Shown: positions 15,514 to 24,421, numbered from the stretch's first letter. The stretch: 64,000 bases of DNA from Nevskiaceae bacterium (GCA_004298465.1 SCRT01000005.1:88001-152000), one strand, 5' to 3'. Notes: generated by a model from the sequence alone, not told the origin. Numbers and translations are program-made.

Positions 15514-17793
15514 ATGTTCCTAGCAACCGATCTCGATGGCACTTTCCTCGGTGGCGACGCCGCTTCGCGCACCGCCCTGTACCGGTTGATCACGCGCGAC
15601 GCGGACTTCCAGCTCGCTTTCGTGACCGGCCGCGGGCTGGAATCGGTGCTGCCGATCCTCTCCGACCCGACGATTCCCACGCCGGACTACATCATCTGTG
15701 ACGTCGGCGCGACCGTCGTCACCGGCGAAGACCTGCACCCGGTCCAGCCGCTGCAGGCGCATATCGACGCCCGCTGGCCCGGCGAGCAGGCGGTGGCTGA
15801 TGCGTTCGCACACTTCACGCGGCTGGAACGGCAGGAAATCCCCCAGCAGCGGCGCTGCTCCTACTTCTGCGGCATCGACGCCGTCACGCCCACCGTGCGG
15901 CGCCGTGCCCGCGAGCTGGACTGCGACCTGATCCACTCCGCCGACCGCTACCTGGACGTGCTGCCGGCCGGCGTGAACAAGGGCAGCACGCTGCGGGCGC
16001 TCGTCAAACACCTCGACATCCCCGCAAACGAGGTGCTGGTGGCCGGCGACACGCTCAACGACGAAGCCATGATGCGCGTCGGGTACAAGGCGGTGTGCGT
16101 GGGCGGCAGCGAGCCAGCGCTGCTCGCCGCGACCAACTCCGAAGTGGAGGTGCACCACGCCAAGGCGCCGGGCTGCGGCGGCATCCTCGAGGCGCTGCAG
16201 CACTTCCGGATGATCGACCGCAAGCGTGCCGCCGCCAGCGAATATCCGCAGGCCGGGCACGCCAGGCTGGTCATGGTGTACCACCGCCTGCCCTACGACG
16301 AAGTCCGCGTGCAGGGGAAAGTGGAGCGCCGCCGCCCCGCCTCGCCCAACGGCATCATCCCCACGCTGCTCAGCTTCTTTTCCGGCGGGCAGGCAGGTTC
16401 GTGGATCGCGTGGTCGATCCACCAGCCGAAGGACGGGCCGTTCGAGGCGGTCACGCCCATCCAGCCGCGCCGCTACCCGAACCTGGTCGCCGCCCGCGTC
16501 GCGTTGACGAAACGCGACGTCGACATCTTCTACCGCACGTTCTCGAAGGAAGCGTTCTGGCCGCTGCTGCACACGTTCTGGGAGCGCGCGACATTCAACG
16601 AGGACCACTGGCAGGTCTACCTGCGCGTCAACGAAGCCTTCGCGCGCCGCACGGCCGAGGAAGCCGCCAAAGGCGCCACCGTGTGGATCCACGACTACAA
16701 CCTGTGGATGGTGCCGGCCTACCTGCGCAGCCTGCGGCCGGACCTGAAGATCGCGTTCTTCCACCACACCCACTTCCCGTCCGCCGACATCTTCAACATC
16801 ATGCCGTGGCGGCACGAGATCATCGGCAGCCTCCTGCACTGCGACTACATCGGCTTCCACATTCCGCGCCAGGTGGAAAACTTCGTGGATGCGGTGCGCT
16901 GCGCCACGCCGCTGAAGGTGCTTGCCCGCGTCCACTGCGCGCCACGCTTCATGACCTACGGCTGCGCCGTCGGCCTGGACGAGATGACCACCCGCATCCA
17001 GGCCGACGGGCGTGTGGTCGGGCTCGGTGCCCACCCGGTCGGCGTGGACGTGAAAAACATTGCAGGCATCTTGAAGGAACCCGCCACCCAGACGCTCATC
17101 CAGCAATTGCGCAGCGAATTCAAGGGGCGCCGCGTCATCCTGTCCCTGGAACGGCTCGACTACACGAAAGGCACGCTCGCCAAGCTGCTGGCTTTCGAGC
17201 GGCTGCTGACGGAACACCCGGAACTGCACGCGCAGATCACCCTCGCCGTGGTGTGCGTGCCGGCGTCTGCGGAAATGACCATCTACCGCACCCTGCGTAC
17301 CCAGATCGACCAGGCCGTGGGCCGCATCAACGGCCGCTTCTCGCGGCTGGACTGGACGCCCATCCGCTTCTTCTTCCGCAGCCTGCCGTTCTCCGCCGTC
17401 GTCGCGCACTACGCGGTGGCGGACGTGATGTGGATCACTCCCCTCCGGGACGGGCTGAATCTCGTCGCCAAGGAATATGTCGCCGTGCGCGGCATCGAGG
17501 AAAGCGCCGGCGTGCTGGTGCTGTCGGAATTCGCCGGTGTCGCGGCGGAACTCAAGAGCGCGCTGCTGACGAACCCGCACGACGTCAACGACCTGTACGA
17601 AAAGATCCTGCGCGCGTTGACGCTGCCCACCGCCGAAGCGACGGCCCGCATGCGCACGCTGTTCGACATCGTCAGCCACCACGACCTGCGCCGCTGGGGG
17701 CGTGAATTCCTGGCGGCGGTGCGCAGTGATTCGCCGGAGAAAGCGGTCGTCAGCGAAGTGCAACCAGCAGCAGCGCCGTCAAAAGCAGGATGA
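15514..17793 (+). CDS. ggpPS: bifunctional glucosylglycerol-phosphate synthase/phosphatase
   Basis: This 759-aa fusion has an N-terminal HAD phosphatase of the sucrose-phosphatase type (about residues 1-235: DLDGTF, then NKGSTLRAL and AGDTLNDEAMM) and a C-terminal GT20 glycosyltransferase (about 250-745: WIHDYNLWMVP, FFHHTHFPS, LDYTKGT, RDGLNLVAKEYVA). This order is that of GgpPS enzymes, which join ADP-glucose to glycerol-3-phosphate and dephosphorylate the product to glucosylglycerol, a compatible solute. Trehalose-phosphate synthase is the alternative for the GT20 part, but the HAD type and domain order argue against it. The gene's end overlaps the convergent symporter gene by 44 bases. 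Confidence 0.85.
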   Translation: MFLATDLDGTFLGGDAASRTALYRLITRDADFQLAFVTGRGLESVLPILSDPTIPTPDYIICDVGATVVTGEDLHPVQPLQAHIDARWPGEQAVADAFAHFTRLERQEIPQQRRCSYFCGIDAVTPTVRRRARELDCDLIHSADRYLDVLPAGVNKGSTLRALVKHLDIPANEVLVAGDTLNDEAMMRVGYKAVCVGGSEPALLAATNSEVEVHHAKAPGCGGILEALQHFRMIDRKRAAASEYPQAGHARLVMVYHRLPYDEVRVQGKVERRRPASPNGIIPTLLSFFSGGQAGSWIAWSIHQPKDGPFEAVTPIQPRRYPNLVAARVALTKRDVDIFYRTFSKEAFWPLLHTFWERATFNEDHWQVYLRVNEAFARRTAEEAAKGATVWIHDYNLWMVPAYLRSLRPDLKIAFFHHTHFPSADIFNIMPWRHEIIGSLLHCDYIGFHIPRQVENFVDAVRCATPLKVLARVHCAPRFMTYGCAVGLDEMTTRIQADGRVVGLGAHPVGVDVKNIAGILKEPATQTLIQQLRSEFKGRRVILSLERLDYTKGTLAKLLAFERLLTEHPELHAQITLAVVCVPASAEMTIYRTLRTQIDQAVGRINGRFSRLDWTPIRFFFRSLPFSAVVAHYAVADVMWITPLRDGLNLVAKEYVAVRGIEESAGVLVLSEFAGVAAELKSALLTNPHDVNDLYEKILRALTLPTAEATARMRTLFDIVSHHDLRRWGREFLAAVRSDSPEKAVVSEVQPAAAPSKAG

Positions 17794-19309
17794 GCACGGA
17801 GCCGATCAACACATCCCGCGGCACGCGGGACAGGCCTTGGCGGGCGATGACGGCAATGCGCGCGTCGGCGGCCGGCGGTCGATCGGCCGCGCCAAGCCGC
17901 CCCATCCAGCCGTAGGTGAACAGCATCGTGGCGACACAAACAACGCCGGCGATGAGGGTGAAGTGGATCGACACCACGCCGGTCTGGCGCAACACGAACA
18001 GGATGACGCTGAACACGTGGCCCGTCACCAGACCACGCAGCGCGGCGCTGGCACCCAGCCGCTTGTCCCACAGGCCAATGAGGAAAATCGCCACCAACGG
18101 ACTGGCGACATAGCCGAACAACTGCTGCATATAGGCGAACAAGCCGTGGAATTCGCGGATCATCGGCGCCCAGACTGCCGCCAGCACGGCGATGACCAGC
18201 GTCAACACGCGCCCCAGGCGCGCCAACTGGCGGCTCGTGAGCCGGGGCCAGCGCGGCTGGATGAAGTCCACCGTAATCAGCGTGGCGGCGGAATTGAGAA
18301 TCGCCGACACGCTGGACATCAGCGCCGCCAGCAAACCGGCGATGATGAGCCCGGTCGCACCCACTGGCGCAAAGTGCGCCACCATTTCCGGATAGACGGA
18401 ATCGGGGTGCACCAACTTCGGCAGCAAGGCGATGGCCATGACGCCGGGCAATACCATGAAGAACAGGTTGAGCAGCTTCATGCCGGCGGCGATCAGCGCC
18501 CCCCGGCCTGCTGCCGGCAGATCGCGCGCGCCGAGCTGGCGCTGGATCACGTACTGGTTCATCGTCCAGTAATAGAAGCCGGCTACCGGCAAGCCGATCA
18601 AGGTGCCCAACCACGGCACGCCGGGGCCGGAAAGCGGCTCCAGCAGATGCAGTTTGTCGGGGTCGACCGCCGCCGTGACCTTCGCCCACGAGTAGTCGAA
18701 GTGGCGAAACACCAAGACTGTCAACATGATCGAGCCCCCAAGCAGCACGAAGGCCTGCATCACATCCGTACGCACCACCGCGCGCAAGCCGCCGAAGGCG
18801 GTATAGATCGCCGTGAACGCCGCCACGATGGCGCACATCTGCCACAGCGAAAAACCGGGCGCGAAGGTGAGCACCACGACGGACCCGGCATAGAGCGAAC
18901 TCGCCGTGTCCAGCACCACGGACAGGAATAGCGTCACCGCCGACAGATACTTGCGCAGGCGCGGATCGAAGCGCCGCTCCATCAGCTCCGGCATCGTCGT
19001 CACGCGTGCGCGCAGGATGACCGGCAGCACGAACACTGCCGTGAAGATCAGCACCAGCCCCGCCATCCACTCGTAATTGGCGACGGAAATGCCGGTCGCG
19101 TAGGCCGCCCCCGGCAAGCCAATCAATGTGTCGGAAGACACATTCGCGGCATACAGCGAAAAGCCGACCGCCACCGGCCCCAGCGTGCGGCCGGCCAGAA
19201 ACAGATCCTCCGAAGTCGTATCCCCGCGTGCCGACCACAGGCCGATCAGCGCCGTGACCACGAAGTACGCAGCAATCGCCACGTAGTCGAGAGGGGCTAG
19301 ATGCGCCAT
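17750..19309 (-). CDS. sodium:solute symporter (SSS family, SGLT-like)
   Basis: This 519-aa inner-membrane protein has 13 to 14 predicted helices and SSS-family signatures: FLAGRTLGP near residue 40, SLYAANVSSDTLIG, GLRAVVRTDVMQAFV and LLAALMSSVSAILNSAATL with the serine/threonine sodium site. The subfamily resembles sugar-type SGLT carriers. Its 3' end overlaps the end of ggpPS by 44 bases on the opposite strand. Uptake of a sugar or of the compatible solute itself is a reasonable guess from position only. Confidence 0.88.
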   Translation of the reverse strand: MAHLAPLDYVAIAAYFVVTALIGLWSARGDTTSEDLFLAGRTLGPVAVGFSLYAANVSSDTLIGLPGAAYATGISVANYEWMAGLVLIFTAVFVLPVILRARVTTMPELMERRFDPRLRKYLSAVTLFLSVVLDTASSLYAGSVVVLTFAPGFSLWQMCAIVAAFTAIYTAFGGLRAVVRTDVMQAFVLLGGSIMLTVLVFRHFDYSWAKVTAAVDPDKLHLLEPLSGPGVPWLGTLIGLPVAGFYYWTMNQYVIQRQLGARDLPAAGRGALIAAGMKLLNLFFMVLPGVMAIALLPKLVHPDSVYPEMVAHFAPVGATGLIIAGLLAALMSSVSAILNSAATLITVDFIQPRWPRLTSRQLARLGRVLTLVIAVLAAVWAPMIREFHGLFAYMQQLFGYVASPLVAIFLIGLWDKRLGASAALRGLVTGHVFSVILFVLRQTGVVSIHFTLIAGVVCVATMLFTYGWMGRLGAADRPPAADARIAVIARQGLSRVPRDVLIGSVLILLLTALLLVALR

Positions 19310-19434
19310 TCCTCCACGCCGGGCAAACGAGCATCAAGGGAAACATGCCGGGCCAGTGAACGCAAATGGTACATGGCCGGCCGCCACGACCGCACCGGCA
19401 CGATGTGCGGCGCCCGCCGTGGCGGGCAAGCAGT

Positions 19435-19905
19435 CTAGGACGCGGGTCGCCGTGCAAGACGGCGCGCGATGAGGTGGGCCAGCAGCAGGCCCGGCGTCGC
19501 CAGTCCCAGCCCCCAATGCACGATGCCGATCACGGCCCGCGCACAGTCGCCGGCGACGTAGAACAGCAGGTAGCCGGTGACGACGAGCACCGCGCCACCG
19601 ATCACCATCGCCAGGCCGGAGATGCGGCTGCGCGCGCTGTACCAGGCGGGTGGCAGATGTTCCGCCAGCAGCCAGCCGCCAAGAGCCAGCGAAGCGAACG
19701 CAAAGGCACCGTGCAGCGCCAAGCTCCACGGCTCCAGCGGGCTGGGCGTCGGCACGCCGAAGGGCCCGGGGCGGCGCAGCCCGTAGTGCACCGCCAACCA
19801 CAGCGCGCCACTGAGCCAGGTGCCCACGAGGACGGCATAGACCCTGCGCCGCTGTATCCGCCGCATCCCGGCGTAGTGCCGCAGACGCGGACGCCGGCGC
19901 CTCAT
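19435..19905 (-). CDS. small four-helix membrane protein, possible b-type cytochrome
   Basis: This 156-aa protein has a basic N-terminus and four predicted helices. Histidines sit in or at the ends of helices (AVHYGL, LALHGAF, GIVHWGLG, LLAHLIAR), an arrangement that suits haem b ligation. The overall look is like DUF4405 or cytochrome b561-like small membrane proteins found beside FMN-binding proteins. Its ATG overlaps the stop of apbE (ATGA), so it is the last gene of the porin/FMN/ApbE unit. It could carry electrons from quinol or NADH-linked partners to the periplasmic flavin; this is inference. Confidence 0.65.
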   Translation of the reverse strand: MRRRRPRLRHYAGMRRIQRRRVYAVLVGTWLSGALWLAVHYGLRRPGPFGVPTPSPLEPWSLALHGAFAFASLALGGWLLAEHLPPAWYSARSRISGLAMVIGGAVLVVTGYLLFYVAGDCARAVIGIVHWGLGLATPGLLLAHLIARRLARRPAS

Positions 19906-20756
19906 CGCGGCAGGCGGTGCCAGCCGCCGTCCGGGGTGTGCAGCCAGGCCTGCGCGGCACAGCGCGCCAGCACGTCGCGCGCCTGCGGGGGATCGGCCAG
20001 GACCACCTTGGTCAGGGCGTCCGCCAGCCACGCCTGCGCCGCCGCCACGGTGACGCGCCGGCCCGGCGCCAGCGCCCACCCGCGGCGGCCATCGAGGACG
20101 CGGCCGCTGAGCGCGTCGTCCTCCGGCTCGACGGCGGAACTGGCCAGCGCACCGTCGCGCAGCCAGACCACCGGTCGCGGTCTGCCCCGCGGACCGCGGA
20201 GCGCCACGGCTTCTTCCTCTGGTCCGAACAGGCGCAGGTCGCCGCCGGCGTCAACGCAGGCCGTGGTCGCCCCACAGCGCCGTAGCCGCGCCAGCGCGCG
20301 GTCCACCGCATGGCCCTTGGCGATGCCGCCGAGGTCCAGCCACAGCGGGCGGCGGAAGCGGACGCGGAAACCCGGCAGCAGCCGCACGTCCCGCCAGTCG
20401 GCGGCCGGATCGGGCGCGAGCTCCGCCGCGGGCGCCGGCAGCACGCCCAGCGCGACCAGCCGCGGGGCCACGCTGGGATCGAAACTTCCCCCTGACGCGG
20501 CAGCGATGCGCAGCGCTCGCGCCAGTACGCGCCAGGTCTGCGGATGCACGGTGACCGCGCGTCGCGCGGCTTGACGATTGAGCTGGCTCAGCTCGCTGTC
20601 TGGATCATGAAAGCTCATGCGGCGCTGTACCGCCTGGACTTCCGCAAACGCGAGGTCGATGGCGCGCTGCGCCCGCGCTGGCGGCAAGCCACCGACGCGC
20701 ATCGAGACGAAGGTGCCGAGCAACGGCCGCGCACGTTCGACCTCAGCCACGCGCAT
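19902..20756 (-). CDS. apbE: FAD:protein FMN transferase
   Basis: ApbE moves FMN from FAD onto a threonine of target flavoproteins, with magnesium. The 284-aa protein has the family start RARPLLGTFVSM, the MSFHDPDSELSQLNR stretch, the metal/FAD region WLDLGGIAKGHAVDRA and the late section ADALTKVVLA. Unlike many ApbE proteins it shows no signal peptide or lipobox from the ATG at 20756, so it may act in the cytoplasm or the start may be more distal. It overlaps the FMN-binding gene upstream by 14 bases and the small membrane gene downstream by 4, which points to that FMN-binding protein as its substrate. Confidence 0.92.
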   Translation of the reverse strand: MRVAEVERARPLLGTFVSMRVGGLPPARAQRAIDLAFAEVQAVQRRMSFHDPDSELSQLNRQAARRAVTVHPQTWRVLARALRIAAASGGSFDPSVAPRLVALGVLPAPAAELAPDPAADWRDVRLLPGFRVRFRRPLWLDLGGIAKGHAVDRALARLRRCGATTACVDAGGDLRLFGPEEEAVALRGPRGRPRPVVWLRDGALASSAVEPEDDALSGRVLDGRRGWALAPGRRVTVAAAQAWLADALTKVVLADPPQARDVLARCAAQAWLHTPDGGWHRLPR

Positions 20757-21288
20757 GCGCCTGCGGGGCGAGCACCAGCGCCCAGGTGGACAGCAGCCGC
20801 CGCACACCCTCGGTGACGTGGCGGCAGGAAATCGTGGCACCGGAGATGTTGCGGATGTCCTCGTCGAGGTGCATCGCGTCGCCGTGGTGCTTGCCGATGA
20901 ACTGCGCCCGCCACGCCGGCAGCCGCACCTCGCCGCCGTGCGCTTCCTGGTAGCTGAGAATCTCCACACGTTGCACCGCACCGGCCGCGTCCAACGCCAC
21001 CGCATAGGCGATCAGCTCGGACTTGCCGTAGACCTGGTCTGCCAGAAACCAGCCGCCTCCGGAGGTCCGCCAGGCGCGCACCTGCGGCGTCAGCACCTTG
21101 ACTTGCGCGTCGCGTTCGATGGCGGCGATCTGTGTCGTACTGAGGTCGAGGAAATCCGGCGTCAGCCGCTGCCCCGGAAACATCAGTGCCTGCGCCTGCG
21201 CCACCGTCAGGTAGGTGGCCGCGTGGATCGCCGGCGGCGCCACCGCCGCCAGCGCCGCCAGTGGCACAAGGACGAAGCGCGCGTGCAT
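20743..21288 (-). CDS. exported FMN-binding domain protein (flavinylation target)
   Basis: This 181-aa protein has a signal peptide (about residues 1-24) and an FMN-binding domain like that of NqrC and RnfG. The flavinylation motif is SGATISCRHVTEGVRR, with T152 the likely covalent FMN site. The start ATG at 21288 shares a base with the porin stop (TGATG). Placed between a porin and the flavinyltransferase gene it is best read as a periplasmic one-electron or hydride carrier. No haem motif is present. Substrate and partner are unknown. Confidence 0.88.
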   Translation of the reverse strand: MHARFVLVPLAALAAVAPPAIHAATYLTVAQAQALMFPGQRLTPDFLDLSTTQIAAIERDAQVKVLTPQVRAWRTSGGGWFLADQVYGKSELIAYAVALDAAGAVQRVEILSYQEAHGGEVRLPAWRAQFIGKHHGDAMHLDEDIRNISGATISCRHVTEGVRRLLSTWALVLAPQAHARG

Positions 21289-22715
21289 CAAAAAACAAGG
21301 CCCAGACCGAGATCGAAGCGCGTCAGGTCACTGTTAGTCGAGAAGCTCTGGTAATCAGCCTTGAACACGACTTTTGGCGTCAGATAGAAGTTGAGACCGC
21401 CGGTCCACACTCGATCGAAGGGCTGCGGGAAGCTCGCCGGCACCGCGGAAGATCCGGGGGCCAGGCCCGCGTAGCCGGCCCCAATATCGTAACGCTCGAA
21501 ACGGACGAAGGGGGCGAGGCGCATCTCGTTGTGGCGCCACACCGTGTAGGCGCCCTGCAGATACCAACCGTAAAACTTCGACGGCTCTGGGTTCGACGCC
21601 CCCGGATTCAAGCGGTTGGCCGCTGCGGTATTGCTGAGTATGCCGCGTGCATACAACGCCGACAGATCAAGCCGACCGGGATTGTAGCGGACGTGCGTTT
21701 CCCACAGCGTCGAACGCTGATCCGGCAGCCCGACGGCGTTGGCGACGTTGCCGGTGAACACGCTGGCGCCGAGGCCGAGGCCCGGCACGCCCTTGTACGA
21801 CAGCGCCAGGTACTGCGCGAGGTGCTGTGCGTTCGCCAGTTGCATCTCCTGGTGTCCGGCCTGGAAAGGATTGATGTCACCGCTGTTGAGCTCGGCTGCC
21901 GTCTCGTACAACGGCGCGGCGGGATTGAAGTCGTAACTCTTCAAGTTGAGACCGGTTGTAACGCCGAGATCGTAGCCGAAGCCCTGCGCGAAGTCGCCAT
22001 GCAGCGCCACGCCGCCTTCCCGCCAGGTGGTCGGGATGACCAGCCGCTCGACGAAGTTGCGCTGCACGCCGTAGTAGTAAACCGGCTCGTGGTTCAAGTT
22101 GAGCAAACCGGAGGGAATCAGGAACACGCCCGCCTTCACCGCGGCCCAGTCCGCAAGGCGGTGATCGACATAAAACTGCTCGACCTCGAACTCGCCCCGG
22201 TCCTCTGATGAAGCCACGGCGTGCTCGATTTCGAATTCCGAGTAGAAATGAGTCCGATCGTCGTAGGCATAGCTGAAACCGAACACTGCGCGCGCCAGAT
22301 CGGCGGTGGTGAGGTCCGCGCGATGCGTCGGGTGATAGTAGTTGACTTCGCCATAGCCGTAGATGCTGAGGTGGTCCCACGGCGATGACGCGCCCGCGGC
22401 GGTCGCCGGCAACGTCGGCAGCTCGTTGCCAGACGCCACCGGGGTAGTCGCTGTGCTGGGCGCCGTGGTCTGCGCCGCCACGGGCGCCGACGCCGTCCCG
22501 CTCGATACCGGCGCCGGCTGGCCCGCTTTGAGCTGGCGCAGCTCCGCCTGCACAGCCTTCAACTGTTCCGACAGGCTCTGCACCTGCCGTTCCAGGCGCT
22601 GCATGTCGGCGCCGTTCTGCTGCGGCGGGGCCGCCACCGCGGGCAGCGTGAACCCGGCAAGTAAAAACGCCAGTGAAGACAGAATGACAGGGTGTTTGTG
22701 CACGATGGAAATCAT
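21288..22715 (-). CDS. outer-membrane porin with N-terminal coiled coil
   Basis: This protein of about 475 aa has a signal peptide ending near LPAVAA, a short coiled coil (RLERQVQSLSEQLKAVQAELRQL), a Ser/Thr/Ala linker and a beta-barrel whose last residues GLGLVF end in phenylalanine, the outer-membrane insertion signal. The barrel begins LSIYGYGEVNYYH and looks like phosphate-selective or OprO/P-like porins. The start is set at ATG 22715; ATG 22727 is also possible. A Fur-like box lies about 265 bases upstream, and the gene leads the FMN-binding/apbE/membrane-protein operon. What passes through it is unknown. Confidence 0.82.
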   Translation of the reverse strand: MISIVHKHPVILSSLAFLLAGFTLPAVAAPPQQNGADMQRLERQVQSLSEQLKAVQAELRQLKAGQPAPVSSGTASAPVAAQTTAPSTATTPVASGNELPTLPATAAGASSPWDHLSIYGYGEVNYYHPTHRADLTTADLARAVFGFSYAYDDRTHFYSEFEIEHAVASSEDRGEFEVEQFYVDHRLADWAAVKAGVFLIPSGLLNLNHEPVYYYGVQRNFVERLVIPTTWREGGVALHGDFAQGFGYDLGVTTGLNLKSYDFNPAAPLYETAAELNSGDINPFQAGHQEMQLANAQHLAQYLALSYKGVPGLGLGASVFTGNVANAVGLPDQRSTLWETHVRYNPGRLDLSALYARGILSNTAAANRLNPGASNPEPSKFYGWYLQGAYTVWRHNEMRLAPFVRFERYDIGAGYAGLAPGSSAVPASFPQPFDRVWTGGLNFYLTPKVVFKADYQSFSTNSDLTRFDLGLGLVF

Positions 22716-22793
22716 TGGGAAACTCATCGACTGTGGGCCGGGGGCAAGGAGTAGCGGGCTCAGCACAAGCGCTGGTGCGAGCGCCAAAAAAAA

Positions 22794-22958
22794 TCAGGAC
22801 AGGGATCGCGCAGCGCCGTCGCGCGGCGGCCCGCAGATCCCTAGCGCGTAGCAGGTATGGACGCTGTCCGTGCCGCCATCGTTGCGGGCCGCCAGCAGCA
22901 TCGCCGGGACCTGTGCTGCGATAGCGCACCCCCCGCGACGACGCATGCCATCGATCAT
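22794..22958 (-). CDS. possible small protein in the Fur-controlled leader
   Basis: This 54-codon frame starts at ATG 22958 with GGGG six bases upstream and lies just downstream of the Fur-like box and 78 bases before the porin start. The peptide begins MIDGMRRRGGCAIAAQVPAM and has three cysteines (CAIAA, HTCYALGIC). I do not recognise a family. It could be a leader peptide, a small membrane-associated protein or a chance frame in GC-rich DNA. Confidence 0.35.
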   Translation of the reverse strand: MIDGMRRRGGCAIAAQVPAMLLAARNDGGTDSVHTCYALGICGPPRDGAARSLS

Positions 22959-22979
22959 CCTCATCCCCAATTCATTAAT

Positions 22980-22998
22980 GCTAATGAGAATTGTTAAC
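22980..22998 (-). promoter_or_regulatory. Fur-like box upstream of the porin/flavin operon
   Basis: The 19-mer GCTAATGAGAATTGTTAAC matches the Fur consensus GATAATGATAATCATTATC at 14 of 19 positions and sits in an AT-rich patch of an otherwise GC-rich region. It lies upstream of the small ORF and the porin gene, so the flavin operon is probably repressed by iron. The spacing to the porin start (about 265 bases) implies a long leader or the intervening small gene. Confidence 0.65.
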
Positions 22999-23214
22999 TC
23001 CCTTAGTCGTAAAGTCAACCTGCCGGCTGAACACGCCGGCGCCGCTATCGCGCCAATTTGCGGCGCGTGCGACAAAAGCGGGAGATTGTGTTGGTGCAAT
23101 GTCGAACTCCATGAACAAGCAGGGTTCGGCAATGACAACTTCGTAATCGATACAACGCACTGCACCTTCACGTCGCGGCGTGAACAGCTCGTCGCGCAAG
23201 TCTTCGTCCCGCCC

Positions 23215-24234
23215 CTACTCCGCCCAGATGTGGCGGCCGAACTTCCAGTAGCCGAACACGTTGTTCAGCCGCGCATCGCGGCCCGGCGGCAAGGGCAGCA
23301 CCTCGCCCTCCACGAGCGATTGCAGGTGGGGCGCCAGCGCTGCCCCGCCGCCGCCAGTGAGGATGATGGTGTCGATGTCCCAGTCGTCCGCCCACAGGCG
23401 GTTCACTTCCGCTGCGACGCGCGTCGCAAGCTGGGTCATGGCACGGTCGAACAGCACCTTGACATCGTAGCGCTTGCCGCGAATCTTGATGGTGCCGCGC
23501 TGGGTCGCCTCGTACAGCCGGTAGACCTCGACGCTCACGCCGCTCTGCTCGCGCAGCACGTTGGCAATCGCGGCATAGGCCATGGACATGCCGGAATCGC
23601 TGGACGCACTGCCACGCTCGGAATAGCGTGTGTGATCGGCCATCGTGTAGTCGCAGGTACGGAAGCCGATGTCGATGACGCCCACTTTCTCGGTCGCGAA
23701 ACGCTGGGTGACGACCTTGCCGGCGTCATCCAGCATCAGGTTGAACAGTGACCCGAAAGGCTGTGGCACTACCCGCACGCGCTCGATGTAGACCTGGCGT
23801 GGCGTGGCCTTGCCATCGTGGTCGATGATGGTGAGGCTGTGGCGGTTCTGCAGCAGCGTGACGAGTTCATCCTTCTGCTTGCGGAAAAAACCGATCGGCA
23901 GCCCGGTCACGAGACGCACCGGTTCGCCGTCCTCGACGTACGGCGCAATGGCCGCCAGCGCCAGTGTCTTCGCGTACTGCTGGATGAACAGCGTCGGGTC
24001 GAGCGTGAAGCCTCGGCCTCGGCTCTGGCGTTCCGCCAGCTCGCCGACGAATACGCGCTCGTCGCCGAATTCGAAATGGCGGGGTGGGCGCGCAACCGGG
24101 ACCTGTTCAGGCAGCAGCGTGTCTGCGAACTGGATCGACACCGCCTCGCCAACGACAGACTTGAACACCTGGAACTGGTGCCCATTCGTTGCTTTGGTGT
24201 AACCAAAGCCCATATCCACGCCCATCACGTGCAT
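23215..24234 (-). CDS. chromosomal actin-like ATPase (ParM/StbA-type)
   Basis: This 339-aa protein has the actin/Hsp70 fold of plasmid-segregation ParM proteins. The phosphate-1 loop is GVDMGFGYTK (residues 5-14), phosphate-2 is VIDIGFRTCDY, and the adenosine motif is LTGGGGAAL near residue 290. The start ATG at 24234 is preceded by GGGGGAAG, which excludes the longer upstream frame. There is no neighbouring ParR gene or plasmid replication function, so this looks like a stand-alone chromosomal member. Possible roles are filament formation for DNA, organelle or envelope positioning; none can be assigned. Confidence 0.82.
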   Translation of the reverse strand: MHVMGVDMGFGYTKATNGHQFQVFKSVVGEAVSIQFADTLLPEQVPVARPPRHFEFGDERVFVGELAERQSRGRGFTLDPTLFIQQYAKTLALAAIAPYVEDGEPVRLVTGLPIGFFRKQKDELVTLLQNRHSLTIIDHDGKATPRQVYIERVRVVPQPFGSLFNLMLDDAGKVVTQRFATEKVGVIDIGFRTCDYTMADHTRYSERGSASSDSGMSMAYAAIANVLREQSGVSVEVYRLYEATQRGTIKIRGKRYDVKVLFDRAMTQLATRVAAEVNRLWADDWDIDTIILTGGGGAALAPHLQSLVEGEVLPLPPGRDARLNNVFGYWKFGRHIWAE

Positions 24235-24421
24235 CGCTTCCCCCGTTGCATCTTTCGAGCGGCTGGTTTGTAGCACGCAGGCCTGAACCCGGTCAAAAGG
24301 CCGTGCCGTGCCACGCCGCATCTCACAGCGGCGATAATGGCAGCGCTAGGCATGGCCTGCAGCGTGAACTGCGTTCGCGGGAGAGCCGGGGCCAGGCCGG
24401 AAACCACAAGGGAAATACGGG

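Noticed and set aside
15520-17763. Long open frame of about 747 codons on the minus strand opposite ggpPS
   Set aside because: It mirrors the GC-rich codon pattern of ggpPS, has no domain and no ribosome binding site, and the plus-strand protein shows clear HAD and GT20 motifs.
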